Program-made: the position numbers and the translations under genes | Shown here: piece after piece, positions 19,488-27,408 of the stretch | Layout of the letters: each line of letters begins with the position of its first letter | Position numbering within the stretch: the first letter of the stretch is position 1 | Notes under the pieces: model-generated | Database searches by the model: none | The model's input: the letters and a program-made list of their open reading frames with translations, nothing else | What the model was told of the DNA's origin: nothing | NCBI GenBank assembly: GCA_903882665.1 | Contig: CAIRXW010000017.1 | Span: 48,781-112,780 of the forward strand | Source: an uncultured Chlorobiaceae bacterium | GTDB taxonomy: Bacteria; Bacteroidota; Chlorobiia; Chlorobiales; Chlorobiaceae | Length of the DNA stretch: 64,000 nucleotides | Direction: 5' to 3'

Positions 19488-20263
19488 CACTCGTGCACCT
19501 TTTTTCGCTCAATCCGGCTGATGACATAGTCGAGAATCGACTGCACTGCTTTTTCCTTTTCGCAATCGCAAAAAATCTGGTGCCCGGAACGCTCCAGCCA
19601 CAGGATAGACTTTTCTGAAAGAGGTGTAGCAATACTGTTGTAAAGTATCATTGCACTTTCCGGTCGCACCGTATTTTCCCTGCGGTTATGGATGATCATA
19701 ACAGGGACATTGACACGGCCAAGCAGTGGCGTGCTTTTTTTGATCAGGTCGAAAAAAGAGATAATCGCGTCTGTCGGTACCCACGAATAATGAGGAGTGC
19801 AGGTTTTGCATTCCGCTTCGGCAAAATCACTCTTCAACTCCCAATTCCTTATGATTCTGCCAAGAAGTGGCGCCGCAAAATGGAGTGGACGGCCTGGAGC
19901 GAGCACCGAAACAAGTTTGATTGCCGGTGTAGCAAGCACCAGAGAATCAATCTTCTCCCGATACCTGACGGCGAGGTTCAAGGAGAGAAGAGCTCCCATA
20001 CTGTGACCGATCACAATGATCCGCTCCGCCTCAAGCGTGAGCTTTTGAAGCGCATCTTCAGCATCGGCCATCCACCGCTCCCACTTCACGCCACGGAGCG
20101 CTTCTGGCGACGAAGCACCATGTCCGGTCAGAAGAGGCACGCTGAGTGGAATGCCAAGCTTCTGTAAAGAGAGTGACAACAACTTTACACTGTCAAGCGT
20201 TGCCGTAAAACCGTGAATGACAAGAATGCCTAAAGGGCTTCGCACCTGGTGTTGTTCATCCAT
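19487..20263 (-). CDS. Alpha/beta hydrolase, monoglyceride lipase/carboxylesterase-like
   Basis: 258-residue cytosolic hydrolase. Seen: early HGFTAT oxyanion region, nucleophile elbow GHSMGA near residue 83, a later GHQIFCD histidine region near the C-terminus, and an Asp-containing stretch between them, giving the expected Ser-Asp-His order. Cap segment about residues 120-170. It resembles short-chain carboxylesterases/monoacylglycerol lipases. Co-oriented and overlapping with the cyclase gene; divergent from rlpA across 135 bp. Confidence 0.83.
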   Translation of the reverse strand: MDEQHQVRSPLGILVIHGFTATLDSVKLLSLSLQKLGIPLSVPLLTGHGASSPEALRGVKWERWMADAEDALQKLTLEAERIIVIGHSMGALLSLNLAVRYREKIDSLVLATPAIKLVSVLAPGRPLHFAAPLLGRIIRNWELKSDFAEAECKTCTPHYSWVPTDAIISFFDLIKKSTPLLGRVNVPVMIIHNRRENTVRPESAMILYNSIATPLSEKSILWLERSGHQIFCDCEKEKAVQSILDYVISRIERKKVHE

Positions 20264-20398
20264 GATTGCATCTCGTCATAGTCCTCCTTTTGAAAAACAG
20301 TTTACCGCAGAACATCCTCTGAAACAGGGAATACCCCAAGGAGAAGTTATTAAAGGATATTGTTTCAAAATAGCTATTTTGAGGCAAAATCAATTCAA

Positions 20399-20911
20399 AT
20401 GAACACAACAATACGCAAGGTACTGCTGGCCGGATGTTTGCTGTTTCCCCTGACACTCAGTTCGTGTACGTCAACACGTGCTCCATGGAGCGAGCACAGG
20501 GTTCTTTCACCTGAAGAAGCTTACCGGCTGGGTAAAATCAAGAACACTCCATACGTTATCAACGGTCGGGTCTATGTGCCCATGAGCTACGAAGAGGCGC
20601 TCTCGTACGAAGAGACCGGCACCGCGTCATGGTACGGTCAGGAGACCCTCGACCAGCATAGCGGGCAGTTAACCGCCTACGGAGAAATTTTCGACCCGTC
20701 ACGGCCAAGCGCCGCACACAAATATCTGCCTCTACCCTCTCTGGTAAAAGTAACCAATCTCGATACCCATGCATCAATGGTTGTCCGAGTCAATGATCGC
20801 GGGCCATTTGTCGATAATCGCGTTATCGATCTAAGCGCGGAAGCTGCCAAAAAACTGGGATTCTTCGAAAAAGGGACAGCAAAAGTCAAGGTTGAGGTTA
20901 TTTCACGGTAA
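20399..20911 (+). CDS. rlpA: RlpA-like septal lipoprotein (lytic transglycosylase family)
   Basis: 170-residue lipoprotein: signal ending in the lipobox LSSC (Cys about residue 22), then a double-psi beta-barrel domain with GTASWYGQ near residue 75 and VRVNDRGPFVDNRVIDLS near 130. RlpA proteins act on stripped glycan strands at the septum. There is no SPOR domain, unlike E. coli RlpA. ATG 20399 is chosen over an in-frame start 39 bp upstream because the signal peptide then begins with MNTTIRK. The 96 bases after the stop (20912-21007) contain a GGTCTGG/CCAGACC inverted repeat and no gene. Confidence 0.88.
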   Translation: MNTTIRKVLLAGCLLFPLTLSSCTSTRAPWSEHRVLSPEEAYRLGKIKNTPYVINGRVYVPMSYEEALSYEETGTASWYGQETLDQHSGQLTAYGEIFDPSRPSAAHKYLPLPSLVKVTNLDTHASMVVRVNDRGPFVDNRVIDLSAEAAKKLGFFEKGTAKVKVEVISR

Positions 20912-21007
20912 CCATAACACAAACAAAACAAGAGGTCTGGTACGGCCTGCCGCTTCAGGGCTGATATTCAAGGTCCCAGACCAGTTATTGACGGCAGCAA
21001 GAAAGTC

Positions 21008-21169
21008 CTACCTTTCCCTTCCTGCACGGACAAAATCGACAATCTCCTTTGTCGATATTTGAGCTTTAATAGTTGGGACATCTAATGGAGATGCCGCAAT
21101 ATTTTCAGGAATCAAGGCAAATATGTGCCCATCTTTTCTGCGTATCAGAACTTTACCTGAATTTTCGAT
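21008..21169 (-). pseudogene. Relic of a Phd-like antitoxin C-terminus
   Basis: Directly after the stop of the PIN relic, the same frame continues for about 53 codons (IENSGKVLIRRKDGHIFALI at the start, ending VRAGRER) with no start codon. The pattern RVLIRRKDGHxFALIPE is familiar from small antitoxins of toxin-antitoxin loci, so this reads as the tail of a second, decapitated antitoxin gene. Assignment is from memory of the family and not certain. Confidence 0.5.
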
Positions 21170-21350
21170 TCATTTACGGTCGGCTATCATTAACCCATGC
21201 TTCTCATAGTTTGGTGCGGCACCATCAACAGACAAAAAAAGGATGTTTTGGCTAATACATTGCCAAATCATGATTCGATCAAACGGGTCTCGATGCTCGA
21301 TGGGAAGTCGGTGAAAGGAGATCAGCTCCTCGATCAAGCAATATCTTCAT
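21170..21350 (-). pseudogene. PIN-domain toxin with large internal deletion and frameshift
   Basis: Starts with ATG 21350 overlapping the antitoxin stop (ATGA), the normal antitoxin-toxin arrangement, and reads MKILLD, the typical PIN start with its first acidic residue. It then shifts into another frame reading EELISFHRLPIEHRDPFDRI and LFLSVDGAAPNY, which is the C-terminal half of a PIN toxin (HRDPFDR is the family signature). Roughly 80 middle residues are missing, including most of the active site, so the toxin should be inactive. Confidence 0.8.
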
Positions 21351-21586
21351 GAATTCAAGAATTCCTCGTCCGACATTTTCCAATCGTCCCGGAACTCAAC
21401 TTGTACCTTTCCTGCCAAGGAACCGAGTTTTCTCTCTTTGATTCTTTTGTACTCAGCAATTGGAACAATGACCGCAATCGTATGTCGCGTGCGACCAAAC
21501 GAAATACCGATTTCATTTCCTGATTCGACTTCCTTCAGGAGTGATGAGAGATTTGACCGGACTTCGGCGACAGGTACTGTTTTCAT
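21347..21586 (-). CDS. Phd/YefM family antitoxin
   Basis: 79-residue DNA-binding antitoxin; ATG 21586 gives the standard start KTVPVAEVRSNLSSLLKEVE followed by IGISFGRTRHTIAVIVP, the Phd/YefM fold. The acidic C-terminus (DDWKMSDEEFLNS) would wrap the toxin. Its partner PIN toxin gene is destroyed, so this antitoxin is probably an orphan, which is tolerated because the toxin is gone. It lies in an accessory stretch next to integron-like cassettes. Confidence 0.85.
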   Translation of the reverse strand: MKTVPVAEVRSNLSSLLKEVESGNEIGISFGRTRHTIAVIVPIAEYKRIKERKLGSLAGKVQVEFRDDWKMSDEEFLNS

Positions 21587-22011
21587 ATTCCGAGTATAGA
21601 TTGAACACATGAAGAACCACAACGAAAAATCGTCAGTACAAAAAAAACGCTATCAGTAGTTATAGCAACAACGTAGAAAAATACCCACCGTTACTCTCAA
21701 CGAATGAAATTCAAAGCGATCTTACCCTTCCCAAGGGTTCCGTCTAACCCGCAAAAAGTCCTCCAGTTAAAAAAGAGCAAAAGAACCTCGATCGCTCTTA
21801 TTTCGTAATACATTAACGCTTAAACAGTGCTTGCCTTGTCAAAAACAATTTACTTTTCAGTATAACCAACAATCTCAGCCGATCAAAACACATCTGCCCG
21901 AAACAGACCAAAGCGGCCTCCCCCCGTGAAAACCGTTGACACAAGATGCTTACATCCTTCGAGAACTGATACCCGTTGGTGCGATGCCGGAGCGATGCTG
22001 CATGACAAATC

Positions 22012-22072
22012 GTCCAACTGACGACTGGTGCCTGTGCAAATTCAGCGCACAGCAAGCCAGTACGAGTTGATT
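22012..22072 (-). repeat. attC-like recombination site (downstream of DUF4431 gene)
   Basis: A 61-bp imperfect palindrome. Outer ends read GTCCAAC and GTTGATT on the plus strand; the minus strand gives GTTGGAC, a perfect GTTRRRY core. Inside pair CAACT/AGTTG, ACTGG/CCAGT and CTGTGC/GCACAG, with unpaired extra bases between the arms and a 9-nt apex. This boxes-plus-bulges layout is that of integron attC sites. It lies 17 bp after the stop of the cassette-like gene 22090-22479. The rest of 21587-22089 shows no gene I can support. Confidence 0.65.
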
Positions 22073-22089
22073 GAACCGTAAGGCGTGCA

Positions 22090-22479
22090 CTACAAAACTT
22101 GTGAGACCATCATAACGAGTGGTCTCATATGCCAAGCTGTGTGCTCGTGGAAAACAGTGCCTGTTACGATTACACTTCTTCCTGCTTTTGCTTTTAATCT
22201 ACGACCGATTCTTTCTGAGTTTGAATACAATTGAATTTCTGAAATGTCGGTTTCATCACAGTTTATTTCATTTCCTTGGTCAGCTTTGATTCCCACAGGC
22301 ACTTTGAGTTTTATGAAAGAATAATGAACCCACTGACCATTTGGATGCCGAAATTTACCTTGATGTACAGTGCCTGACAATTCAACAACAATAGGTTCGT
22401 ATTGAATTACTTGGTCGCAAAACGCGAAGTTGGGAACAAGGCTGAAAAAAAAGAAAATGGTCAGAAATAGGTATTGCAA
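22090..22479 (-). CDS. Secreted DUF4431-like protein, cassette-borne
   Basis: 129-residue product with a strongly hydrophobic signal (LFLTIFFFFSLVPNFAF) and likely cleavage around AFC-D. TTG 22479 is chosen because an AAAGGAGG Shine-Dalgarno lies 8 nt upstream. The mature part has EPIVVELSGTVHQGKF, then KVPVGI...NEINCDETDISEIQL and a closing VIVTGTVFHEHTAWHMRPL, which matches my recollection of DUF4431 proteins (function unknown). The gene sits between two attC-like sites, lacks its own visible promoter, and would be a single integron-type cassette. Confidence 0.78.
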   Translation of the reverse strand: MQYLFLTIFFFFSLVPNFAFCDQVIQYEPIVVELSGTVHQGKFRHPNGQWVHYSFIKLKVPVGIKADQGNEINCDETDISEIQLYSNSERIGRRLKAKAGRSVIVTGTVFHEHTAWHMRPLVMMVSQVL

Positions 22480-22504
22480 TGAAAAGCCCTCCTTTGGTTG
22501 GGAT

Positions 22505-22570
22505 GACAAACGTGGAGCTAACCGGCCTGCGCGGCTTTTCGCGCAGGTCCGGTTGAGCGCAGGGTTATGC
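22505..22570 (-). repeat. attC-like recombination site (downstream of the 322-aa gene)
   Basis: A 66-bp site. On the minus strand it starts GCATAAC (22570-22564) and ends GTTTGTC (22511-22505); inside, the arms GCTAACCGG/CCGGTTgAGC and CCTGCGCG/CGCGCAGG pair around a short GCTTTT apex with single unpaired bases. Position (9 bp after a stop codon), length and bulged arms fit an integron attC. The complement of its first core, GTTATGC, recurs at 23674-23668 at the other end of the gene, as expected for an inserted cassette. Confidence 0.8.
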
Positions 22571-22578
22571 CTATGTTC

Positions 22579-23547
22579 TCACTGACCATCGGACTTTGCT
22601 TCTGTTCTTGGCCCAAGCTTACCGAAGCCATCGGGAAGACGGGCAAAGACCTCACCTGTTAAACCGGAATAGAACACGACGCCCAAAACGTCTCCAGTAA
22701 GATACTTTCCTTGGCTCGTCGTTTCCGTCGGCATGTCCCTCGTCGGTTTAGAGTGCATGAAGTCATATGCGATATATGGGTCGGCGAGTTTCATGACAAC
22801 AAGAGCTTTCAACGTTGGCAATTCCTTCGCGGCCTTCGTATTCTCCATATTAATCTGCATTGATGGAGTCGGATTCGAATAATAGTAACTTTCCCGCTTG
22901 TAGGTTAAGAACGGAATCCTATTTGCTGCTATCCCTAAACTAGTTGAAACAGTTTCTTCTACAGTGACCGTAGCGCCATAAGCGTTGCTGGCTTGGTATG
23001 TATTGGTCGAATTTACTTTGAAATATAGATCGAATTGATCCAAGCCACTACTCGAACGCCTCGATGTTTGATAGTCGGGTGCGCCAATACCATTCATTGA
23101 CGAAAGCTTGGCCAGCGCAAATAGGCGCAATTCACTGGTATCTGCATTGAATTCGTATCTTAGGCCGCCCAGGTAGGGCGGCACCTTGGTAACTGGAATA
23201 ACAAATGCGAAAGGGTCTTCTACAGTCGAATCGCCCAGAAACTTTCCAGCTAGAGCGGCTGCTTTTCGGGCATTGAACTCAGCAGTCGATTCAAACTCGC
23301 CTTTTTTCTGGCCCGACAACTTTTCGACAGCATCAACAACGTCTGCAATAGGCAAGCCCGCATATCTTGGATCAATGCGGTCGTCCTCAATCATAGCCAT
23401 CGAGAACTTTAGTGGAACCACCTTTGGAGGTAGCTCCTGTTTCGCTGCGACTGAATGTTGCTTTTTCGGCGCGGGCTTTGTTTCTGCCATACACACGCTT
23501 GCTAACGAAATGGCGACCACGGCCACGATTGCGATTCGGCTATCCAT
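22579..23547 (-). CDS. Exported protein of unknown function, cassette-borne
   Basis: 322 residues; ATG 23547 has AAAGG six bases upstream, which decides against the ATG at 23553. A cleavable signal peptide (AIVAVVAISLASVCMA, cut after CMA) indicates export. The mature part has a Lys/Pro-rich linker, an alpha-helical segment around DVVDAVEKLSGQKKGEFEST, then a beta-rich domain with many Tyr and Ser residues. I do not recognise the family. The coding region is bounded by two copies of the 12-mer CATAGGCATAAC in inverted orientation that belong to attC-like ends, so it behaves as one mobile gene cassette. Confidence 0.78.
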   Translation of the reverse strand: MDSRIAIVAVVAISLASVCMAETKPAPKKQHSVAAKQELPPKVVPLKFSMAMIEDDRIDPRYAGLPIADVVDAVEKLSGQKKGEFESTAEFNARKAAALAGKFLGDSTVEDPFAFVIPVTKVPPYLGGLRYEFNADTSELRLFALAKLSSMNGIGAPDYQTSRRSSSGLDQFDLYFKVNSTNTYQASNAYGATVTVEETVSTSLGIAANRIPFLTYKRESYYYSNPTPSMQINMENTKAAKELPTLKALVVMKLADPYIAYDFMHSKPTRDMPTETTSQGKYLTGDVLGVVFYSGLTGEVFARLPDGFGKLGPRTEAKSDGQ

Positions 23548-23667
23548 TGTCATCCTTTGAAATTATGAGAACTCAGTAGAGATGTTGCCACGTTTGTAAT
23601 TGAAGCGATTGTCAAATTTTTGTCACTTTCCTCGACAAGCCGCTGGCATGCGTACGGCAAATCATAG

Positions 23668-23714
23668 GCATAACAATAATTAGATGGATCCGCCTATACC
23701 GCGAATTGTTGAGT
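23668..23714 (-). repeat. Possible third attC-like site, upstream of the 322-aa cassette
   Basis: On the minus strand it runs from ACTCAAC (23714-23708; fits RYYYAAC) to GTTATGC (23674-23668), with partly complementary arms (10 of 14 positions) and a GGATCC-containing centre. At 47 bp it is shorter than most attC sites, so it may be degenerate. It would be the attC of a preceding, now unrecognisable cassette. The remaining bases to the tal terminator (23715-24203) hold no gene I can support. Confidence 0.45.
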
Positions 23715-24203
23715 TGCAATCAATATAAGACGTCAATTTCAAACCACCACGGATACCATTAACCGAATTTTTATAAATCATTTAAACCTACTTGTGCATT
23801 TTATTTCAGCGTCTTATATGGATCGGCATAAAAACGTTTTTTTGGCCCGTCAACAGAGCAAAAAACTCCAGATAAGCTCCGGTTTAAAAGATGGTTCTGC
23901 GTACATCATTACGGCCAACACGCTCCTGAACGGTTCGAATGACAGTCAAAAACCGTAACTGTTCGAAATCATCAACCACCTGTATCAAGGTAATAAACGT
24001 AATCTCAAGTCCAAAAACATATTACGCCACAACAACAGTGTAACTACAGGATCATGACACCCAAGGCAACCGCCCTGCCAATGGGTATCAGCAGAGCAAC
24101 ACCGAACGCAAAATCCGGCACATACGAGTCCTACATGAAATTGGAGTGGCTACAGTAGCAGTATGCCACCAGTCTATTGACGAATGCATCCTTTACACAG
24201 AAG

Positions 24204-24240
24204 AAAAAAAAGCCGGATGTGCAACAACGCATATCCGGCT
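24204..24240 (-). terminator. Rho-independent terminator of the tal operon
   Basis: Minus-strand stem AGCCGGATATGC / GCACATCCGGCT with a short loop, followed by a run of T. It lies about 30 bases after the tal stop and ends that transcript. Confidence 0.9.
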
Positions 24241-24271
24241 AAAAGAGGAAGGTGAAAAGCGCCTAAAGCTG

Positions 24272-24940
24272 CTACTTTTTCATCACTGCTGCATCATCCA
24301 TGAACTTCTTCAGCCCTGCGTCGGTGAGCGGGTGGTTCACCAACTGCTTGATAACACTGTAGGGAATGGTGGCAATGTCAGCTCCCATCATGGCGGCATC
24401 AATAACGTGCAGGGGAGTGCGCACACTGGCCACGATGACTTCGGTCGGGTATCCGTAATTATCATAAATGGTGAGAATCTGCTTGACCAGCGCCATGCCG
24501 TCGGTGCTGATGTCGTCAAGGCGACCGACAAAGGGGCTCACGTAGTCTGCTCCGGCTTTGGCGGCAAGCAGCGCCTGGTTTGGCGAGAAGACGAGCGTCG
24601 CGTTGGTGCGGATGCCGTTTGCAGAGAAGTGTTTGATGGCCTTCAGTCCGTCGATGGTGAGCGGACACTTCACCACCACGTTCTCGTGAATCGCGGCGAG
24701 ATCTTCGCCCTCGGCGATCATCTCCTCGGCCTTGAGGCAGGTAACCTCGGCACTGACCGGGCCGTCAACGATCTCGCATATCCGGGCGATGTGCGCCTTG
24801 AAGTCATTGTAGGTGAAGTTCGACGCATCACCAACGATTTTCGCGATAAGCGAGGGGTTGGTGGTCACGCCATCAAGCACGCCGAGTTCGGCGGCTGCAA
24901 GGATTTCGTCGAGATTTGCGGTGTCAATAAAAAATTTCAT
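24272..24940 (-). CDS. tal: Transaldolase (TalC/fructose-6-phosphate aldolase-like)
   Basis: Pentose-phosphate pathway enzyme exchanging dihydroxyacetone units between sugar phosphates. The 222-residue single-domain form opens [11 protein letters not shown] and has GVTTNPSL near residue 25 and the Schiff-base lysine in VVVKCPLT (Lys 91). This short form is usually annotated as transaldolase although some members are fructose-6-phosphate aldolases; the sequence alone does not separate them. It starts 9 bp after the deoxyhypusine-synthase-like gene and ends before a clear terminator, so the two form an operon. Confidence 0.9.
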   Translation of the reverse strand: MKFFIDTANLDEILAAAELGVLDGVTTNPSLIAKIVGDASNFTYNDFKAHIARICEIVDGPVSAEVTCLKAEEMIAEGEDLAAIHENVVVKCPLTIDGLKAIKHFSANGIRTNATLVFSPNQALLAAKAGADYVSPFVGRLDDISTDGMALVKQILTIYDNYGYPTEVIVASVRTPLHVIDAAMMGADIATIPYSVIKQLVNHPLTDAGLKKFMDDAAVMKK

Positions 24941-24949
24941 TCTCTCTCC

Positions 24950-25999
24950 TCAAACGGTTACCTGTTTACCATCAAGCGTGGCATTAAAGTTTTTTGGCTG
25001 ACGTCCTTCCCGATTGCGTTTGTGCCAGGCATAGCCGGCAATGAGCGGCAGGGCAATGGTTGCCTCGGAAAAGACCATCTGTTCGTGAACGGTGTCAACC
25101 TTGCCCCATGAACTGGCCTCCTTGAGGGTTGAACCGGAAAGTGCGCCGTCACGCTCATCGGCAACGGTGATCTGTACTGCGTATGTGTGCATGGAGACTT
25201 CGTCGTGGCCGAGCACTTCGGCAGCAACAACTATATCCTGGGTAAAGTTTTTCGGAACGCCTCCACCAATCATGAAAATGCCGGTTTTGTCGTTCTCGAT
25301 CTTGATTCTGGTCAGTTCACGAAAATCCTTCACCGAATCGATTGCAACATGCTGTTCAGGATTATTCCACTGGTGATGGACCAGCCCGAACCCGGCAGAG
25401 CAATCCGAAAAGGCGGGGCAAAAAATCGGCACGCCCTTTTCATAAGCCTTGTAGACGATGGAGTTTCTGTCAAGGTTGTTTGCCTCAATATATTTGGCCA
25501 TTTCGACAATAAATTCGCGGGACGAGTAGGTGCCGGGCTGCATGGCGTTGGCAATGATCGCGGTTGTATCATCACAGACGCGAAGATCATCTTCGTCAAT
25601 AAAGGTGTCGTAAATACGGTCGATATGCAGCTCGCGGAGAATGGCATCATCGATAAACGGGGTTCCCTTGTAGTGATGGAATCCAAGGGCTTCAAAAAAG
25701 TCCTGATCAACAATGTTTGCGCCAGTGGAGACAATGGCATCAACCATATTGTTGTCGATCATGTCGATAATTACCTGCTTCAACCCGGCGCTGATCAGCG
25801 AACCGGCAAGGGTGAGGATGACGGCGCATTCCTTGTCCTGCTGCATCAGATCCAGAATGGTGGCCGCTCTTGCCAGGTTGCGTGCCTGAAATGCGGTGTC
25901 GCTCATCTGGTCAATCAGGGGAACAATATTCAGTTGCTTGATATCAATATGCCGAACCGGCGCGCTCAGTAGCTCATCTTTGGTGAATGCTGACGGCAT
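24950..25999 (-). CDS. Deoxyhypusine synthase-like protein
   Basis: In eukaryotes and archaea this enzyme moves the aminobutyl group of spermidine onto eIF5A. Here 349 residues keep the fold: VSTGANIVDQDF near residue 90, GIFMIGGGVPKNF near 240 and the catalytic lysine in EASSWGKVDT (Lys 300; SWGK as in human Lys329). Bacteria lack eIF5A, so the acceptor is unknown; related bacterial proteins include homospermidine synthases. The fusion-free length and operon with tal are visible; polyamine chemistry is inferred. First gene of the operon, just downstream of the SRP RNA. Confidence 0.85.
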   Translation of the reverse strand: MPSAFTKDELLSAPVRHIDIKQLNIVPLIDQMSDTAFQARNLARAATILDLMQQDKECAVILTLAGSLISAGLKQVIIDMIDNNMVDAIVSTGANIVDQDFFEALGFHHYKGTPFIDDAILRELHIDRIYDTFIDEDDLRVCDDTTAIIANAMQPGTYSSREFIVEMAKYIEANNLDRNSIVYKAYEKGVPIFCPAFSDCSAGFGLVHHQWNNPEQHVAIDSVKDFRELTRIKIENDKTGIFMIGGGVPKNFTQDIVVAAEVLGHDEVSMHTYAVQITVADERDGALSGSTLKEASSWGKVDTVHEQMVFSEATIALPLIAGYAWHKRNREGRQPKNFNATLDGKQVTV

Positions 26000-26038
26000 A
26001 ACAATCTCCCGACGTAATTAAAAGTGTACAATAAAAAA

Positions 26039-26140
26039 AGAGAGTAAGCTTACTATATCACACACTCAAATTACCGGATGCTGCTTCCTTCCGGATCTGA
26101 CATGGTTGGGTAACTGAACGTTGTATAGGACTTACTCTCT
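26039..26140 (-). ncRNA. ffs: Signal recognition particle RNA (4.5S type)
   Basis: The minus strand reads the highly conserved apical domain GTCAGATCCGGAAGGAAGCA followed by GCATCCGGTAA, where the SRP54/Ffh protein binds. The ends AGAGAGTAAG and CTTACTCTCT pair, closing a rod of about 102 nt, and a T-run follows the 3' end as a terminator. Length and structure fit the small bacterial SRP RNA, which targets nascent membrane proteins. Exact ends are approximate. Confidence 0.92.
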
Positions 26141-26355
26141 AATATAGGGGGTTTTCGAATTCCTTATCTGCCAGGAAACCGAAACACAAGTTGCATAATA
26201 TAGTTTATCGTATCGTGAAAACAAAAAACAAACAAAGGCCTTTTATCTTTCTGTCAACTGTTATAACTTCAGAAGCATTTGGAGCCTTACTGAACCACGA
26301 CCCAGCCTGAAACAGCCGCGCTCGCTGCCGGGTTACTGCGGCAACAATTATTTTT

Positions 26356-27402
26356 ATGGGAACACAACGAATTTTAAGCGGAATGCGCCCTACTGGCAAA
26401 CTCCATCTTGGTCATTTCACCGGTGCCCTTGAAAGCTGGGTTGAGCAACAGAATCTGCTTGACGAAAAGGGTTCAAGGGTTTACGAGGCCTGCTTCCTCA
26501 TTGCCGATTATCACAACCTGACGACCTCGCTTGATACCAGCGAAATCTACACGCACACGCTTGACATGGTGATCGACTGGCTCGCAGCAGGCATTGATCC
26601 CGAAAAAAGCCCTCTTTTCCGCCAGTCGCAGGTCAAGGAACATGCCGAGCTCTTTCTGCTTTTTGCCATGCTGATCACCTCGTCGCGTCTGGAACGGAAC
26701 CCGACACTGAAGGAGCAGATACGTGACCTCAATATGGATTCACTGATTTATGGCCATCTGGGTTACCCTGTTCTGCAGGCAGCCGATATCCTGCTCTATA
26801 AGGGCAATGTGGTTCCTGTGGGCGAAGACCAGATACCTCATGTAGAGATTACCCGGGAGATCGCACGCAAATTCAACAATCACTATCCGCATCCCGTTCT
26901 GGGAGAGGTCTTTGCTGAACCGGAACCTAAAATAACGAAATTCTCCCGCTTGGTCGGTCTCGATGGAAAGGCAAAAATGTCAAAGTCTCTCGGCAACACG
27001 ATTCTCCTTTCAGACGGACCAGAAGAGGTGATGAAAAAAATGCGCACGGCAGTAACCGATACACAAAAAATCCGAAAAAATGATCCGGGGCATCCTGAAG
27101 TCTGCACCGTCTTCAGTTACCACAAAAAATTTGCCACGCAGGAACAACTCGGCACTATAGAGAACGATTGTCGCGCAGGCTCTCTTGGCTGTGTGGATTG
27201 CAAAAAACTCTGTGCCTGCAATATTTCACAGGAACTGTCCCCCCTGATTGAAAAACGCCGTTATTATGAAGCCAACATGGAGCTTGTAAAAGAGATTCTT
27301 TTTGAAGGCGAAATAAAAGCAAAAGTCATCGCCCGCCAGACCATGCAGGAGGTAAGGGCTGCCATGAAGCTTGGCGAAACAACCTGCAGCAACCATCGTT
27401 AA
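26356..27402 (+). CDS. trpS: Tryptophan--tRNA ligase
   Basis: Class Ic synthetase charging tRNA-Trp. The 348-residue protein has the HIGH-type motif in PTGKLHLGHFTG (residues 12-23) and KMSKSLGN near residue 208, both needed for ATP binding, and a C-terminal helical anticodon-binding part. A cluster of cysteines (CVDCKKLCAC, about residues 278-287) is present near the C-terminus, a possible metal site. First gene of a plus-strand run trpS-HAD-argS; divergent from the SRP RNA. Confidence 0.95.
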   Translation: MGTQRILSGMRPTGKLHLGHFTGALESWVEQQNLLDEKGSRVYEACFLIADYHNLTTSLDTSEIYTHTLDMVIDWLAAGIDPEKSPLFRQSQVKEHAELFLLFAMLITSSRLERNPTLKEQIRDLNMDSLIYGHLGYPVLQAADILLYKGNVVPVGEDQIPHVEITREIARKFNNHYPHPVLGEVFAEPEPKITKFSRLVGLDGKAKMSKSLGNTILLSDGPEEVMKKMRTAVTDTQKIRKNDPGHPEVCTVFSYHKKFATQEQLGTIENDCRAGSLGCVDCKKLCACNISQELSPLIEKRRYYEANMELVKEILFEGEIKAKVIARQTMQEVRAAMKLGETTCSNHR

Positions 27403-27408
27403 ACCCCC

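Noticed and set aside
20912..21007. Terminator after rlpA from the GGTCTGG/CCAGACC repeat
   Set aside because: The loop between the arms is too long (over 30 bases) and no T-run follows.
21813..22055. An 80-codon minus-strand frame after the second attC-like site
   Set aside because: Its start lies inside the attC-like palindrome; no ribosome site or domain. It could be the debris of a further cassette, but I cannot support a gene.
24146..25111. A 321-codon plus-strand open frame
   Set aside because: Antisense to tal and to the tal terminator; no domain; the minus-strand genes are unambiguous.
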